In this document: positions 26,449 through 36,908 of the stretch, piece after piece
Layout: the number at the start of each line of letters is the position of its first letter
Position numbering within the stretch: position 1 is the first letter of the stretch
Assembly: GCF_000474945.1 (NCBI RefSeq)
Contig: NZ_KI440836.1
Coordinates: 62,001 to 126,000, forward strand
DNA length: 64,000 bases
Direction of reading: 5' to 3'
Origin: Solimonas soli DSM 21787
Lineage (GTDB): Bacteria; Pseudomonadota; Gammaproteobacteria; Nevskiales; Nevskiaceae
Translations under genes and position numbers: made by a program
Notes under the pieces: generated by a model
Told to the model about the DNA's origin: nothing
The model's database searches: none
Seen by the model: the letters and a program-made list of their open reading frames with translations, nothing else

Positions 26449-27527
26449 CGCAGCTGCGCGAGCGGCCAGCGCGGCGTCGTGAACAGGCCGGCACCGGCCG
26501 GCCGGCCCTCGGCGCGCCGCGCCCAGCCGGTGTAGGCGATCATCGCGCCATTGTCGGTGCAGAACGCCTGCCGCGGGAAGAACAGTTCGAAGCGCTCGCG
26601 CTGCGCGAGCGCCGCGAGCTTTTCGCGCAGGCGCAGATTGGCGCCGACGCCGCCGGCGACGACCAGCTGCGCGTAGCCCGTCTGCGCGAGGGCGCGCGCG
26701 CACTTGATCGCCAGGGTGTCGGTGACGGCCTCCTGGAACGACGCCGCGAGATCGGCCTTGTCGGCGCCGGGCAGGATGCCCAGGTGCGGCGAGTCGGCAG
26801 GGATGCCGCGCTCCGCGCCGCCGCCTGCAGCCTTTAGGGTCGTCAGCACGGCGGTCTTCAGGCCGCTGAAGCTGAAGTCGAGGCCGGGCCGATCGGTCAT
26901 CGGCCGCGGGAAGCGGAAGCGCGCGCCGTCGCCGCGTTCGGCGAGGCGCGCCAGTTCGGGGCCGCCGGGATACGGCAGGCCGAGCAGCTTGGCGGTCTTG
27001 TCGAAGGCCTCGCCGACCGCATCGTCGAGACTCTCGCCGAGCAGTTCGTAGTCGCCGATGCCGCGCACCGCGACCAGCAGCGTGTGCCCGCCCGAAACGA
27101 GCAGCGCGACGAACGGAAACGCCGGCTGGCGGGCCTCCAGCATCGGCGCCAGCAGATGCGCCTCCATGTGATGCACCGGAATCAGCGGCAGGTCGAGCGC
27201 GGCGGCGAGGCCGGCGGCCACCGCGCCGCCGACCATCAGCGCGCCGATCAGTCCGGGCCCGGCGGTGTAGGCGATGCCGCCCAGATCGTCAGGCGCGAGC
27301 CGCGCATCGCGCAATGTCGCGCTGACCAGATCGTGGATGCGCGCGACGTGATCGCGCGAGGCCAGCTCCGGCACCACGCCGCCGTATTCGGCGTGCAGGC
27401 GGACCTGGCTGTGCAGCACGTGCGCCAGCAGGCGCTCGCCGTCGTAGACGGCGCAGGCGGTTTCATCGCAGGAAGTCTCGATGCCGAGAATCGGACGATC
27501 CGGCAGCGGGGCGGCGGAATGAGGCAT
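26394..27527 (-). CDS. tsaD: tRNA N6-adenosine threonylcarbamoyltransferase TsaD, enlarged by repeats
   Basis: 377 residues against about 337-345 for the family. It transfers threonylcarbamoyl to A37 of ANN-decoding tRNAs, working with TsaB and TsaE. Core motifs are intact: [16 protein letters not shown], the metal motif VHHMEAH (His119 and His123), VSGGHT and the nucleotide-binding [10 protein letters not shown]. Two insertions explain the extra length: about 18 residues near 237-254 ([17 protein letters not shown]) from an in-frame repeat copy, and a 17-residue tail after RWPLAQL ([17 protein letters not shown]) from the tandem repeat. I chose the ATG at 27527; a GTG two codons earlier is possible. 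It is divergent from rpsU, the conserved arrangement. Confidence 0.95.
   Translation of the reverse strand: MPHSAAPLPDRPILGIETSCDETACAVYDGERLLAHVLHSQVRLHAEYGGVVPELASRDHVARIHDLVSATLRDARLAPDDLGGIAYTAGPGLIGALMVGGAVAAGLAAALDLPLIPVHHMEAHLLAPMLEARQPAFPFVALLVSGGHTLLVAVRGIGDYELLGESLDDAVGEAFDKTAKLLGLPYPGGPELARLAERGDGARFRFPRPMTDRPGLDFSFSGLKTAVLTTLKAAGGGAERGIPADSPHLGILPGADKADLAASFQEAVTDTLAIKCARALAQTGYAQLVVAGGVGANLRLREKLAALAQRERFELFFPRQAFCTDNGAMIAYTGWARRAEGRPAGAGLFTTPRWPLAQLRPPGMDAQARRGDRDVAL
26766..26814 (-). repeat. Third repeat copy, in frame inside tsaD
   Basis: Read on the tsaD strand it matches the tandem units at about 43 of 53 positions, with one gap. The first hairpin is kept by a paired change (GCGACA/TGTCGC becomes GCGGCA/TGCCGA, an A-T pair turned into G-C). 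The second is kept as GGGCA-TCC-TGCCC. It replaces what is a short surface loop in other TsaD proteins. Confidence 0.8.
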
Positions 27528-27559
27528 CCGCACATTGTAAAACGCGGCGCTGCCCTGCG

Positions 27560-27588
27560 TTGCAGTCTTTTTCCGCGCAAGCTAGAAT
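27560..27588 (+). promoter_or_regulatory. Candidate promoter for rpsU
   Basis: TTGCAG and TAGAAT are separated by 17 bases. A small hairpin (GCCCC/GGGGC, 27593-27607) and a six-T run at 27615-27620 follow in the leader before the S21 gene, and could act in attenuation. Confidence 0.5.
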
Positions 27589-27667
27589 CGCCGCCCCTTG
27601 CCGGGGCTCGGCCGTTTTTTGCCCAGTCCGGCGTTGACCCGCAACGAATTTTTAGAGAGTGATCTGA

Positions 27668-27883
27668 ATGCCTTCCGTCCGCGTTCGCGATAACGAGCCT
27701 TTCGAAGTGGCGCTGCGCCGCTTCAAGCGCACCTGCGAAAAGGCCGGTGTGCTGACCGACCTGCGCAAGCACGAGTACTTCGAAAAGCCGAGCCAGGAAC
27801 GCAAGCGCATGCACGCCGCCGCCGTGAAGCGCCAGGCCAAGAAGGTTCAGCGCGAATCGAATCGCCGGGTTCGGCTTTACTAG
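27668..27883 (+). CDS. rpsU: 30S ribosomal protein S21
   Basis: 71 residues, the standard length. It reads [20 protein letters not shown] and ends in the basic [13 protein letters not shown] tail. S21 helps initiate translation on the 30S subunit. It heads the classic rpsU-(yqeY)-dnaG-rpoD block and is divergent from tsaD. A purine-rich AGAGAGTGA precedes the ATG. A strong terminator follows, so read-through would be needed for co-expression with the downstream genes. Confidence 0.98.
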   Translation: MPSVRVRDNEPFEVALRRFKRTCEKAGVLTDLRKHEYFEKPSQERKRMHAAAVKRQAKKVQRESNRRVRLY

Positions 27884-27914
27884 GCCGCATCCCGGCTTGT
27901 CGTCCTGACAAGCT

Positions 27915-27939
27915 GCGCCGCCATCCTGGCGGCGCTTTT
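27915..27939 (+). terminator. Terminator after rpsU
   Basis: A perfect 9-bp stem (GCGCCGCCA/TGGCGGCGC) with a 3-base loop, followed by four T residues. Such partial terminators between rpsU and dnaG set the ratio of products in E. coli. Confidence 0.8.
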
Positions 27940-28017
27940 CAAAGAAAAGCAGGACACTCAAGACCCCGGCCGCAAACCGGGGTTTCGTTGTTTCTACCGT
28001 TTTGCCGAGGAGGCTCC

Positions 28018-28464
28018 ATGACCGACCTGAAGACCCGCGTCACCGAAGACGTGAAGACCGCGATGAAGGCCGGCGAGAAGGAACGCCTGTCGGTGCTGCG
28101 CATGCTGCAGGCCGAGCTCAAGCAGCGCGAGGTCGTCGAAAGCAAGACGCTGACCGACGCCGAGGTGCAGTCGGCGGTCGAGAAGATGATCAAGCAGCGC
28201 CGGGACTCGGAGAGCCAGTTCCGTGCCGCCAATCGCGCCGACCTCGCCGACAAGGAGGCCGCCGAGATCGCCGTGCTGATGGGCTATCTGCCGCAGCAGC
28301 TCAGCGAGGCCGAGGTCGATGCGCTGATCGGCCAGGCGATCGCCGAGACCGGCGCCGCCGGCGGCAAGGACATCGGCAAGGTCATGGGCTGGATCAAGCC
28401 GAAGGTCCAGGGCAAGACCGACATGGGCAAGCTGTCGGGCTTGATCAAGGCCAAACTGGGGTGA
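28018..28464 (+). CDS. GatB/YqeY domain protein
   Basis: 148 residues of the YqeY family: LKTRVTEDVKTAMKAGEKERLSVLRML at the N-terminus, IKQRRDSESQFRAANRADLADKEAAEIAVLMGYLPQQL in the middle and IGKVMGWIKPKVQGKTDMGKLSGLIKAKL at the end. The fold resembles the tRNA-binding tail of amidotransferase GatB, but the function is not established. GAGGAGG precedes the ATG at 28018. It sits between rpsU and dnaG, its usual place in many proteobacteria. It is a soluble cytoplasmic protein. Confidence 0.93.
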   Translation: MTDLKTRVTEDVKTAMKAGEKERLSVLRMLQAELKQREVVESKTLTDAEVQSAVEKMIKQRRDSESQFRAANRADLADKEAAEIAVLMGYLPQQLSEAEVDALIGQAIAETGAAGGKDIGKVMGWIKPKVQGKTDMGKLSGLIKAKLG

Positions 28465-28598
28465 GCCGGAGCTGTGCCGAAGTGCCTTGAATGGCACTTC
28501 GGCCCGGCGAACGCCTGGCCAAGGATGGCCAGGCCGGGGGCAATTCAAGAATTGCAGTCGCGCCACGGATGGCACCACCGCGGGTAAATTGAAATCCC

Positions 28599-30344
28599 AT
28601 GGCCCGGATTCCCGATTCCTTCATCCACGATCTGCTCGCGCGCACCGACATCGTCGAGCTGATCGGCGCGCGCGTCGATCTCAAGCGCGCGGGCAAGGAG
28701 TTCAAGGGTCTCTCGCCGTTCACCAGCGAGAAATCGCCGTCATTCTTCGTCTCGCCGCAGAAGCAGATGTTCTTCGACTTCTCCTCGGGCAAGAACGGCA
28801 CGGCGATCTCCTTCCTCATGGAGTACGACCGTCTCAGCTTCGTCGAGGCGGTCGAGGAACTGGCCAAGCGCGCCGGCGTCGAAGTGCCGCGCGAAGGCGG
28901 CTTTGATCCGCGCGTGGTCATGGACGGCCCGCTCGATGCGCTCGCCGCCGCGCAGCGCTTCTTCACCGAGCGCCTGCGCCAGGCGCCGCCGGCGATCGAG
29001 TACCTGAAGAAGCGCGGCGTCAGCGGCGACACCGCCAAGCGCTACGGCATCGGCTTCGCGCCGGACAACTGGGATGCGTTGACCAGGTTCCTGCACGAGA
29101 CGCAGCACGCGCTGACCGCTGGCCTGCTGATCGAGCGCGAAGGGCGCGACGGCGCCTACGACCGCTTCCGCAACCGCGTGATGTTCCCGATCCGCGACAC
29201 GCGCGGCCGCGTCATCGCCTTCGGCGGCCGCACGCTGGCCAACGATCCGGCCAAGTATCTGAACTCGCCGGAGACGCCGCTGTTCCACAAGGGCCGCAAT
29301 CTGTACGGCCTCTACGAAGCGCGCACCGCGACGACCGGCGCCCTGCCCTATCTCGTCGTCGTCGAGGGCTACATGGACGTGGTGATGCTCGCGCAGCACG
29401 GCATCACCCAGGCGGTCGGCACGCTGGGCACGGCGACCACGCGCGAGCACGTGCAGCTGCTGTTCAAGTCGGCGCCGAAGATCGTCTTCTGCTTCGACGG
29501 CGACCGCGCCGGCCGCTCGGCGGCATGGCGCGCGCTGGAGCAGGTGCTGCCGGAAATGCACGAAGGCCGCGAGGCCGTGTTCATGTTCATGCCGGAGGGC
29601 GAGGACCCGGACACCTGGGTACAGAAAGTCGGCAGCGAAGCATTCAGGGCGGCGATCGACGAGGCCGCGCCGCTGACGCAGTTCCTGCTCGACACCTTGC
29701 TCAAGCAGGTCAATCTCGGCTCGCTGGAGGGCCGCGCGCGGCTGATCGCACTGGCCCGGCCACATGTCGAGAAGCTGCCGGCCGGCGCGCTGCGCATGCT
29801 GCTGATCGACGAGTTGGCGCGCCGTGCGCGACTCGGCCGCGACGACGTCGAAGCCATGCTCGGCGCGCCCACGGCGGCGACGGCCGCGGTGCCGGTGATC
29901 GCCGAGCCCGAGCGCCCGGCGCCCGGCGCGGCGCGTCCGGTGCGGCGGGCGATGCAGCTCCTGCTCGAACGCCCGGAGATGGCCGAGCGCGTCGACAATC
30001 TCGACCTGCTCGCGCAGGCCGACGCGCCCGGCGTCGAAGTGCTGGTCGAGGCGATCGACTTTTTCCACGCGCATCCCGAGGCGCGTGCCGCGCAGCTGGT
30101 CGAGGCCTGGAAGGACACGCCGAAAGGCCGCGGCGTACAGAAACTGCTGTCGATGGAAACGCCGCTCGTCGATGAAACGCTTGAAAGCGAGTTCCGCGAC
30201 ACCATCAGGCTACTAACGTTCAGGGCGCTGGAGAGCGAGGCGAACCGCCTGCTCGAGGAATCCCGGCATCGCGAACTGACGCGCGCCGAACTGGGCGTGA
30301 TCGAATCGCTGCATCGCAGCCGCCCGCCCCGATCCCGACGATGA
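28599..30344 (+). CDS. dnaG: DNA primase DnaG without zinc ligands in its N-terminal domain
   Basis: 581 residues. It makes RNA primers for replication with DnaB. The N-terminal domain has normal zinc-finger surroundings but the four ligands are gone: Cys-x2-His-x17-Cys-x2-Cys reads Ser39, Thr42, Asp60 and Ser63 (FKGLSPFTSEKS and MFFDFSSGKNG). The polymerase core is normal: YGIGFAPDNW, RVMFPIRDTRGRVIAFGGR and the TOPRIM motifs VVEGYMDVV and FCFDGDRAG. The C-terminal helicase-binding domain (about 440-581) is present. It is followed by rpoD after 102 bases. The loss resembles the Bacteroidetes-type domain but the rest reads as gammaproteobacterial. Confidence 0.96.
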   Translation: MARIPDSFIHDLLARTDIVELIGARVDLKRAGKEFKGLSPFTSEKSPSFFVSPQKQMFFDFSSGKNGTAISFLMEYDRLSFVEAVEELAKRAGVEVPREGGFDPRVVMDGPLDALAAAQRFFTERLRQAPPAIEYLKKRGVSGDTAKRYGIGFAPDNWDALTRFLHETQHALTAGLLIEREGRDGAYDRFRNRVMFPIRDTRGRVIAFGGRTLANDPAKYLNSPETPLFHKGRNLYGLYEARTATTGALPYLVVVEGYMDVVMLAQHGITQAVGTLGTATTREHVQLLFKSAPKIVFCFDGDRAGRSAAWRALEQVLPEMHEGREAVFMFMPEGEDPDTWVQKVGSEAFRAAIDEAAPLTQFLLDTLLKQVNLGSLEGRARLIALARPHVEKLPAGALRMLLIDELARRARLGRDDVEAMLGAPTAATAAVPVIAEPERPAPGAARPVRRAMQLLLERPEMAERVDNLDLLAQADAPGVEVLVEAIDFFHAHPEARAAQLVEAWKDTPKGRGVQKLLSMETPLVDETLESEFRDTIRLLTFRALESEANRLLEESRHRELTRAELGVIESLHRSRPPRSRR

Positions 30345-30389
30345 TGCCGGCCGTCCCGGAAAATCGTCGCCAACCGTCCCCGCTGGCCG

Positions 30390-30395
30390 TATAAT
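30390..30395 (+). promoter_or_regulatory. Perfect -10 box upstream of rpoD
   Basis: A TATAAT hexamer lies 52 bases before the rpoD start, between dnaG and rpoD. No matching -35 hexamer is found 16-18 bases upstream. It may give rpoD its own promoter. Confidence 0.55.
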
Positions 30396-30446
30396 AGCCA
30401 GTTCAGCCTCATCCGCCGCGCGCCGGCGCTATGTGAAGAGTACCGC

Positions 30447-32339
<1,893 letters not shown>

Positions 32340-32357
32340 GCCCCGCACGCTTGCCGA

Positions 32358-32381
32358 GGGCGCCCTTGCGGCGCCCTTTTT
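32358..32381 (+). terminator. Rho-independent terminator after rpoD
   Basis: A perfect 7-bp stem (GGGCGCC/GGCGCCC) with a 5-base loop is followed by five T residues. Confidence 0.9.
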
Positions 32382-32483
32382 CGTTCGCCGCCGAACCGAC
32401 GGCGCGGAACCCCGGCGCAAGAGGTATTGCCGCGCGCGCGCGCCGGCTCATACTGTGCGCAACATCGGCATGGATGGATTTTC

Positions 32484-35400
32484 TTGCGGCGGAATCCGGC
32501 AGCGGTTGCAAACTCGTCGACGCCGCGACCCGCCGCGCTGCACGCCGGCGCCGCGCTCCTGCTGGTGGCCGCCGCCTATTTCGCCAGCGGCCGCCTGGGC
32601 CTGCGGCTGGCGATTCCGCCGGGCTATGCGACCGCGGTGTGGCCGGCCTCCGGCATCGCCCTGGCCTGCGTACTCGTCTTCGGCCGCCGCGTCTGGCCCG
32701 GCGTCTGGCTCGGCTCCTTCCTGATCAACGTCTGGACCTCGCTCGACCCTTCCGCGCCGACGGCACTGCTGCGCTCGCTGCTGCTGCCGGCCGTCATCGC
32801 CTGCGGCGCCTCGGCGCAGGCCCTCGCCGGCGCCGCCCTGATCCGCCGCTTCGTCCGTCATCGCAACATTCTCGAACAGGAGCTCGAGGTCATCCGCCTG
32901 CTCGTGCTCGGCGGGCCGCTGGCCTGCCTGATCGGCGCGACCGTCGGAACCGGCGGCCTGTGGCTGAGCGGGCAGATCGAGCGCAGCGCCGTGCTGCTCA
33001 GCTGGTGCACGTGGTGGAGCGGCGACGTCATCGGCGTGCTGATCTTCACGCCGGTCGTCCTGGTGTGGACGGCGCGGCCCTACCGGCTGTGGCTGCGGCG
33101 GCAGCTGGCGGTCACGCTGCCGCTGCTGACGCTGTTCACGCTCGTCGTCGTCGTGTTCGTGCTGACCAGCGTGCGCGAAGCGGAACGTCTGCGTGCCAGC
33201 TTCGACAACGAGGCCAATCACGCCGAGCAGCAGCTGCACGCCAGGCTCGACCGCTACACGATGTCGCTGACCGCCGTCGCCGGCCTGTTCGGCAGCTCGC
33301 AGTCGCTGACCGCCGCCGAGTTCGACCGCTTCGCGGCCTTGCTCTTCGAGCAGACGCCGGAGCTGTTCGCGATCAGCTGGAACGCCGTGGTGCCCGAGAG
33401 CGAACGCGCCGCATTCGAGCGCGACATGCGTCGCCAGGGCTTCAGCGGTTTCCGCATCTACCAGCTCGACGGCAAGGGCCAGGCCATTCCCGCAGTGCCG
33501 CGCGACCAGCACATCGTCGTGACCTACGTCCGATATTCGGTGCCGGCGCCCGGCGCGCAGGGGCTCGACATCGGCTTCGATCCGGACCGGCGCGAGGCCC
33601 TGCTGCGCGCCGCCGAACTCGACACGCCGGTGGCGACGCGCCAGCTCCAGCTCATCGGCGACCAGCACACGGTCGACGGCCTGCTGATGATGCTGGCCGT
33701 GCGCGGCCAGGGCCGCGTGCTCGGCTACGCGACGCTGGTGCTGCGCTCCGCCGACCTGTTCGGCGCGATGCTCGACGAACTGTCGGCGGCCGGCATCGGC
33801 CTGCGCGTCGTGGACCGTTCGGCCTCGACGCCGCGACCGATGTTCGAGGCAGGCGCCGTGGCAGACACGGACCGGCGCGCGCTGCGCCACAGCACGGTGC
33901 TGCACTTCGCCGACCGCGACTGGGAGCTGCAGTATTCGCAGCCCGCCACCTACTGGGTCGGCCACAGCGCCTGGCAGACCTGGCTGGTGCTGGCCGGCGG
34001 CATGCTGCTCACGGCCCTGCTCGGCGTGCTGATGCTGGTGCTGATCGGCCGCAACGCGCGTGTCGAACGCACCGTGCAGGAGAGCACGGCCGAACTGCGC
34101 GCCAGCGAGGAGCGCTTCCGCAGCCTGCTTGAATCGGCTCCCGACGCCATGGTGATCATCGGCAGCAACGGCCGCATCGTGCTGGTGAACTCGCAGGCCG
34201 AGCGGCTGTTCGGCTACGCGCGCGACGAGCTGCTGGGCCAGCCGGCGCAGCTTCTGCTGCCGCAGTACGCCCACGACGCGCAAGAGCGCGACGAGACTGC
34301 CGCATCGTCCTTGCCGCAGACGGCCGGAACCCACGCCTTCCAGGGCCGGCGCCGCGACGGCAGCGAGTTCTTCGTCGACGTCTCGCTGTCGCCGCTGCAC
34401 ATCGGCAGCGAGCGCGTGGTCACCGCCGCGATCCGCGACGTCACCGCGCGGCGGCAGGCCGAGGAGCGCCTCAACCGCGCGCATTCGGTGCTGGCGGCGA
34501 CGCTGGAATCGACGACCGACGGCATCGTCGTCGTCGACCGCGCCGGCAAGATGCGGCACACCAATCGCAACTTCATCGAGATGTGGGGCCTGGCGGAGGA
34601 TGCCGCCGGCAACACCGAGGCGCGCCGCGCGCTCGACGCCGTGCTGCCGCAGCTGCGCCATGCGCAGGCTTTCGTCGACCGCGTCGCCGAGCTGCACGCG
34701 CAGGCCGACGCCGAGAGCTTCGAGCTGATCGAGCTCAAGGACGGCCGGGTGTTCGAAAGCTACTCGCGGCCGCAGGAAGTCGGCGGCCAGATCGTCGGCC
34801 GCGTGTGGAGCTTCCGCGACATCACGCAGCGCCGTTCGACCGAGGCGCGCATCCGCCATCTCGCGCAGCACGACGCGCTCACCAACCTGCCGAACCGCGC
34901 GCTGCTGTCCGACCGCCTCGAGACGGCGATCAAGGCCGCCGCGCAGGCCGCGCAGATGCTGGGCGTGATGGTGCTCGACATCGACCACTTCAAGCGCATC
35001 AACGATTCGCTCGGCCATGAGAAAGGCGACGAGCTGCTGCTCACCGTCGCCGGCCGCCTGCGCGAAGCGACGCGCAAGAGCGACACCGTGGCCCGCCTCG
35101 GCGGCGACGAATTCGTGGTGCTGCTGACCGATATCCACCATCGCGACGGCATCGCCCACGTCGCCAACCAGATCGTGCGCGAACTGTCGCTGCCGATCCG
35201 CCTCGGCGCACAGGAACTCAGCGTGACGCCGAGCATCGGCATCAGCGTCTATCCCGACGACGCCCGCGATGCGGTCGGCCTGATCAAGTGCGCCGACATG
35301 GCCATGTACCACGCCAAGGCCCGCGGCCGCGGCAACTGGCAGTGGTACCACCACGACCTGCAGCGCGCCAACGAGGAACAGCTGTCGCTGGACAATGCCC

Positions 35401-36167
35401 TGCATCGCGCCGTCGAGCGCAACGAGTTCTCGCTGCACTACCAGCCGGTGCTGGCGACCGACAGCGGGCGCGTGGTCGGCATGGAGGCCTTGCTGCGCTG
35501 GAACCATCCCGAACGCGGGCCGGTACCGCCGAGCAGCTTCGTCGGCATCGCCGAGGAGTCGGGGCTCATCGTGCCGATCGGCGACTGGGTCCTGCACACC
35601 GCCTGCCGCGAGGCACGCCTGCTGCAGGAACGCAGCGGCGAGCCGCTGAGCCTGGCGGTCAACGTCTCGCCGCGCCAGTTCCGCGAGCAGACTCTGGTGG
35701 CGCGGGTCGCCGCCGCCCTGTCCGCCAGCGGCCTGCCGGCGCACTGCCTGACGCTGGAGATCACCGAGAACCTGCTGCTGGTCAGCCGCGAGGAAACCGT
35801 CGCCACGCTGCAGCAGCTGCGCGCACTCGGCGTGTCGATCGCCATCGACGATTTCGGCACCGGCTATTCGAGCCTGTCCTACCTGACGCGCTTTCCGGTC
35901 AACAAGCTGAAGATCGACGGCTCCTTCATCCGCGACCTCGCCGAGGATTCCCGCGATGCCGCCGTGGTCACCGCGATCATCGCCATCGCGCGCAGCCTGC
36001 AGATGGGCGTGGTCGCGGAGGGCGTGGAGACGCCCGCGCAGCTCGCCTATCTGCGCGATCGCGGCTGCGACGAAGTGCAGGGTTTCCTGATCAGCGAGGG
36101 CGTGCCCTGCGATGCATTCGTGGCGACCCTGGAGCGCGTGCAGCGGCGCGGTTTCAGCGCCGACTGA
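32484..36167 (+). CDS. MASE1-CHASE-PAS-PAS-GGDEF-EAL cyclic-di-GMP signalling protein
   Basis: 1227 residues from a TTG at 32484 (a TTG at 32427 would add 19). Domains in order: MASE1 membrane sensor (about 20-200, opening ASGRLGLRLAIPPGYATAVWP), a membrane helix, a periplasmic CHASE domain (235-430), a second helix (495-520), two PAS domains (535-645 and 665-785), GGDEF (790-955) and EAL (965-1220). GGDEF is intact at 873-877 with the RxxD inhibition site five residues before it. EAL residues are complete: EALLRW, NVSPRQF, EITEN, DDFGTGYSS, KIDGSF and AEGVET. Both synthesis and hydrolysis of c-di-GMP are therefore possible. CATACT about 30 bases before the TTG may be its -10 box and favours this start. 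Confidence 0.9.
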   Translation: MRRNPAAVANSSTPRPAALHAGAALLLVAAAYFASGRLGLRLAIPPGYATAVWPASGIALACVLVFGRRVWPGVWLGSFLINVWTSLDPSAPTALLRSLLLPAVIACGASAQALAGAALIRRFVRHRNILEQELEVIRLLVLGGPLACLIGATVGTGGLWLSGQIERSAVLLSWCTWWSGDVIGVLIFTPVVLVWTARPYRLWLRRQLAVTLPLLTLFTLVVVVFVLTSVREAERLRASFDNEANHAEQQLHARLDRYTMSLTAVAGLFGSSQSLTAAEFDRFAALLFEQTPELFAISWNAVVPESERAAFERDMRRQGFSGFRIYQLDGKGQAIPAVPRDQHIVVTYVRYSVPAPGAQGLDIGFDPDRREALLRAAELDTPVATRQLQLIGDQHTVDGLLMMLAVRGQGRVLGYATLVLRSADLFGAMLDELSAAGIGLRVVDRSASTPRPMFEAGAVADTDRRALRHSTVLHFADRDWELQYSQPATYWVGHSAWQTWLVLAGGMLLTALLGVLMLVLIGRNARVERTVQESTAELRASEERFRSLLESAPDAMVIIGSNGRIVLVNSQAERLFGYARDELLGQPAQLLLPQYAHDAQERDETAASSLPQTAGTHAFQGRRRDGSEFFVDVSLSPLHIGSERVVTAAIRDVTARRQAEERLNRAHSVLAATLESTTDGIVVVDRAGKMRHTNRNFIEMWGLAEDAAGNTEARRALDAVLPQLRHAQAFVDRVAELHAQADAESFELIELKDGRVFESYSRPQEVGGQIVGRVWSFRDITQRRSTEARIRHLAQHDALTNLPNRALLSDRLETAIKAAAQAAQMLGVMVLDIDHFKRINDSLGHEKGDELLLTVAGRLREATRKSDTVARLGGDEFVVLLTDIHHRDGIAHVANQIVRELSLPIRLGAQELSVTPSIGISVYPDDARDAVGLIKCADMAMYHAKARGRGNWQWYHHDLQRANEEQLSLDNALHRAVERNEFSLHYQPVLATDSGRVVGMEALLRWNHPERGPVPPSSFVGIAEESGLIVPIGDWVLHTACREARLLQERSGEPLSLAVNVSPRQFREQTLVARVAAALSASGLPAHCLTLEITENLLLVSREETVATLQQLRALGVSIAIDDFGTGYSSLSYLTRFPVNKLKIDGSFIRDLAEDSRDAAVVTAIIAIARSLQMGVVAEGVETPAQLAYLRDRGCDEVQGFLISEGVPCDAFVATLERVQRRGFSAD

Positions 36168-36207
36168 GGCGCGGCCGCCCGCGGCCGGCCGGCCGCGGCG
36201 CGGATCG

Positions 36208-36792
36208 CTATTCGCCCCAGGCGTAGCCGAAGGTCGCGGCGGCGACGAAGGAATCGGCATCGTCGCGCAGGCCGTCCAGATCGACCTGCTCGGTGCCGAG
36301 AATCCAGCGCAGGTCGAATCCGGCGACGAAATGCCGGGCGACGCGGAACTGCGCGCCGCCGGCAACGAAGTAGCCGAAGGCCTGGTCGCTGTCGTCGTGA
36401 TCGTCGTGGTAGTCGTCCTCGTACTCGATCGCCACCCCGGTCGAGGTGACGCCGGCCGCCAGATACGGACGGAACAGGCCCTGCGGCCGCATCAGCTTGA
36501 GACCGGCCGAGAAGTCGACCGCGGCGATCGAGCCGTCGTAGAAGCCGTATTCCGGGCGGTCATCGAGCTCGCGCGACGACACCTGCACGCCGACCAGGCC
36601 GTACAGCGGCGTCTGGCCGATGCGGATGTCGGCGAGCATGCCGGCCAGCGGCTGGCCGTCGGCGCCGAGCCGATCCCACTGCGCGCCGCGCAGCTGTCGC
36701 CAGCCGATCGCGCCGCTCACCGAACCACCGGCCTGCGCCGCGCCGCTGGCCGCCAGCAGCGCCAGCGCCGCCAGCCATGTCCGCTTGTCCAT
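36208..36792 (-). CDS. Predicted outer-membrane beta-barrel protein
   Basis: 194 residues with a signal peptide (about 1-22, ending AAQA). The mature part alternates polar and hydrophobic residues in beta strands and ends with an amphipathic strand FVAAATFGYAWGE, a pattern of small outer-membrane barrels. Repeated short strands such as YLAAGVTSTGVAIEYEDD and GYFVAGGAQFRVARHFVAGFDLRW support an OmpW/OmpA-barrel-like or YfaZ-like fold. Asp/His-rich DDYHDDHDDSD near residue 130 could be an exposed acidic loop. The ATG at 36792 has GGGGGAAG upstream. I cannot name a substrate or partner. Confidence 0.7.
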   Translation of the reverse strand: MDKRTWLAALALLAASGAAQAGGSVSGAIGWRQLRGAQWDRLGADGQPLAGMLADIRIGQTPLYGLVGVQVSSRELDDRPEYGFYDGSIAAVDFSAGLKLMRPQGLFRPYLAAGVTSTGVAIEYEDDYHDDHDDSDQAFGYFVAGGAQFRVARHFVAGFDLRWILGTEQVDLDGLRDDADSFVAAATFGYAWGE

Positions 36793-36856
36793 GCCGCTTC
36801 CCCCTTGCGAGCCGCCCCTGCGCGGCATCGCGAGTATACGAATGAAGACCGGGCAC

Positions 36857-36888
36857 AAAAAAAGACGCGGCGCACAAAGCGCCGCGTC
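36857..36888 (-). terminator. Rho-independent terminator after the cytochrome pair
   Basis: On the minus strand a perfect 10-bp stem (GACGCGGCGC/GCGCCGCGTC) is followed by seven T residues. It ends the cytochrome c transcript before the barrel gene. Confidence 0.92.
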
Positions 36889-36908
36889 CTGTTTGTCCCG
36901 TCGACGGC

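Noticed and set aside
32448-36365. 1305-codon open frame on the minus strand opposite the GGDEF/EAL gene
   Set aside because: It is a shadow of a gene with clear domains; the translation has no recognisable motif.
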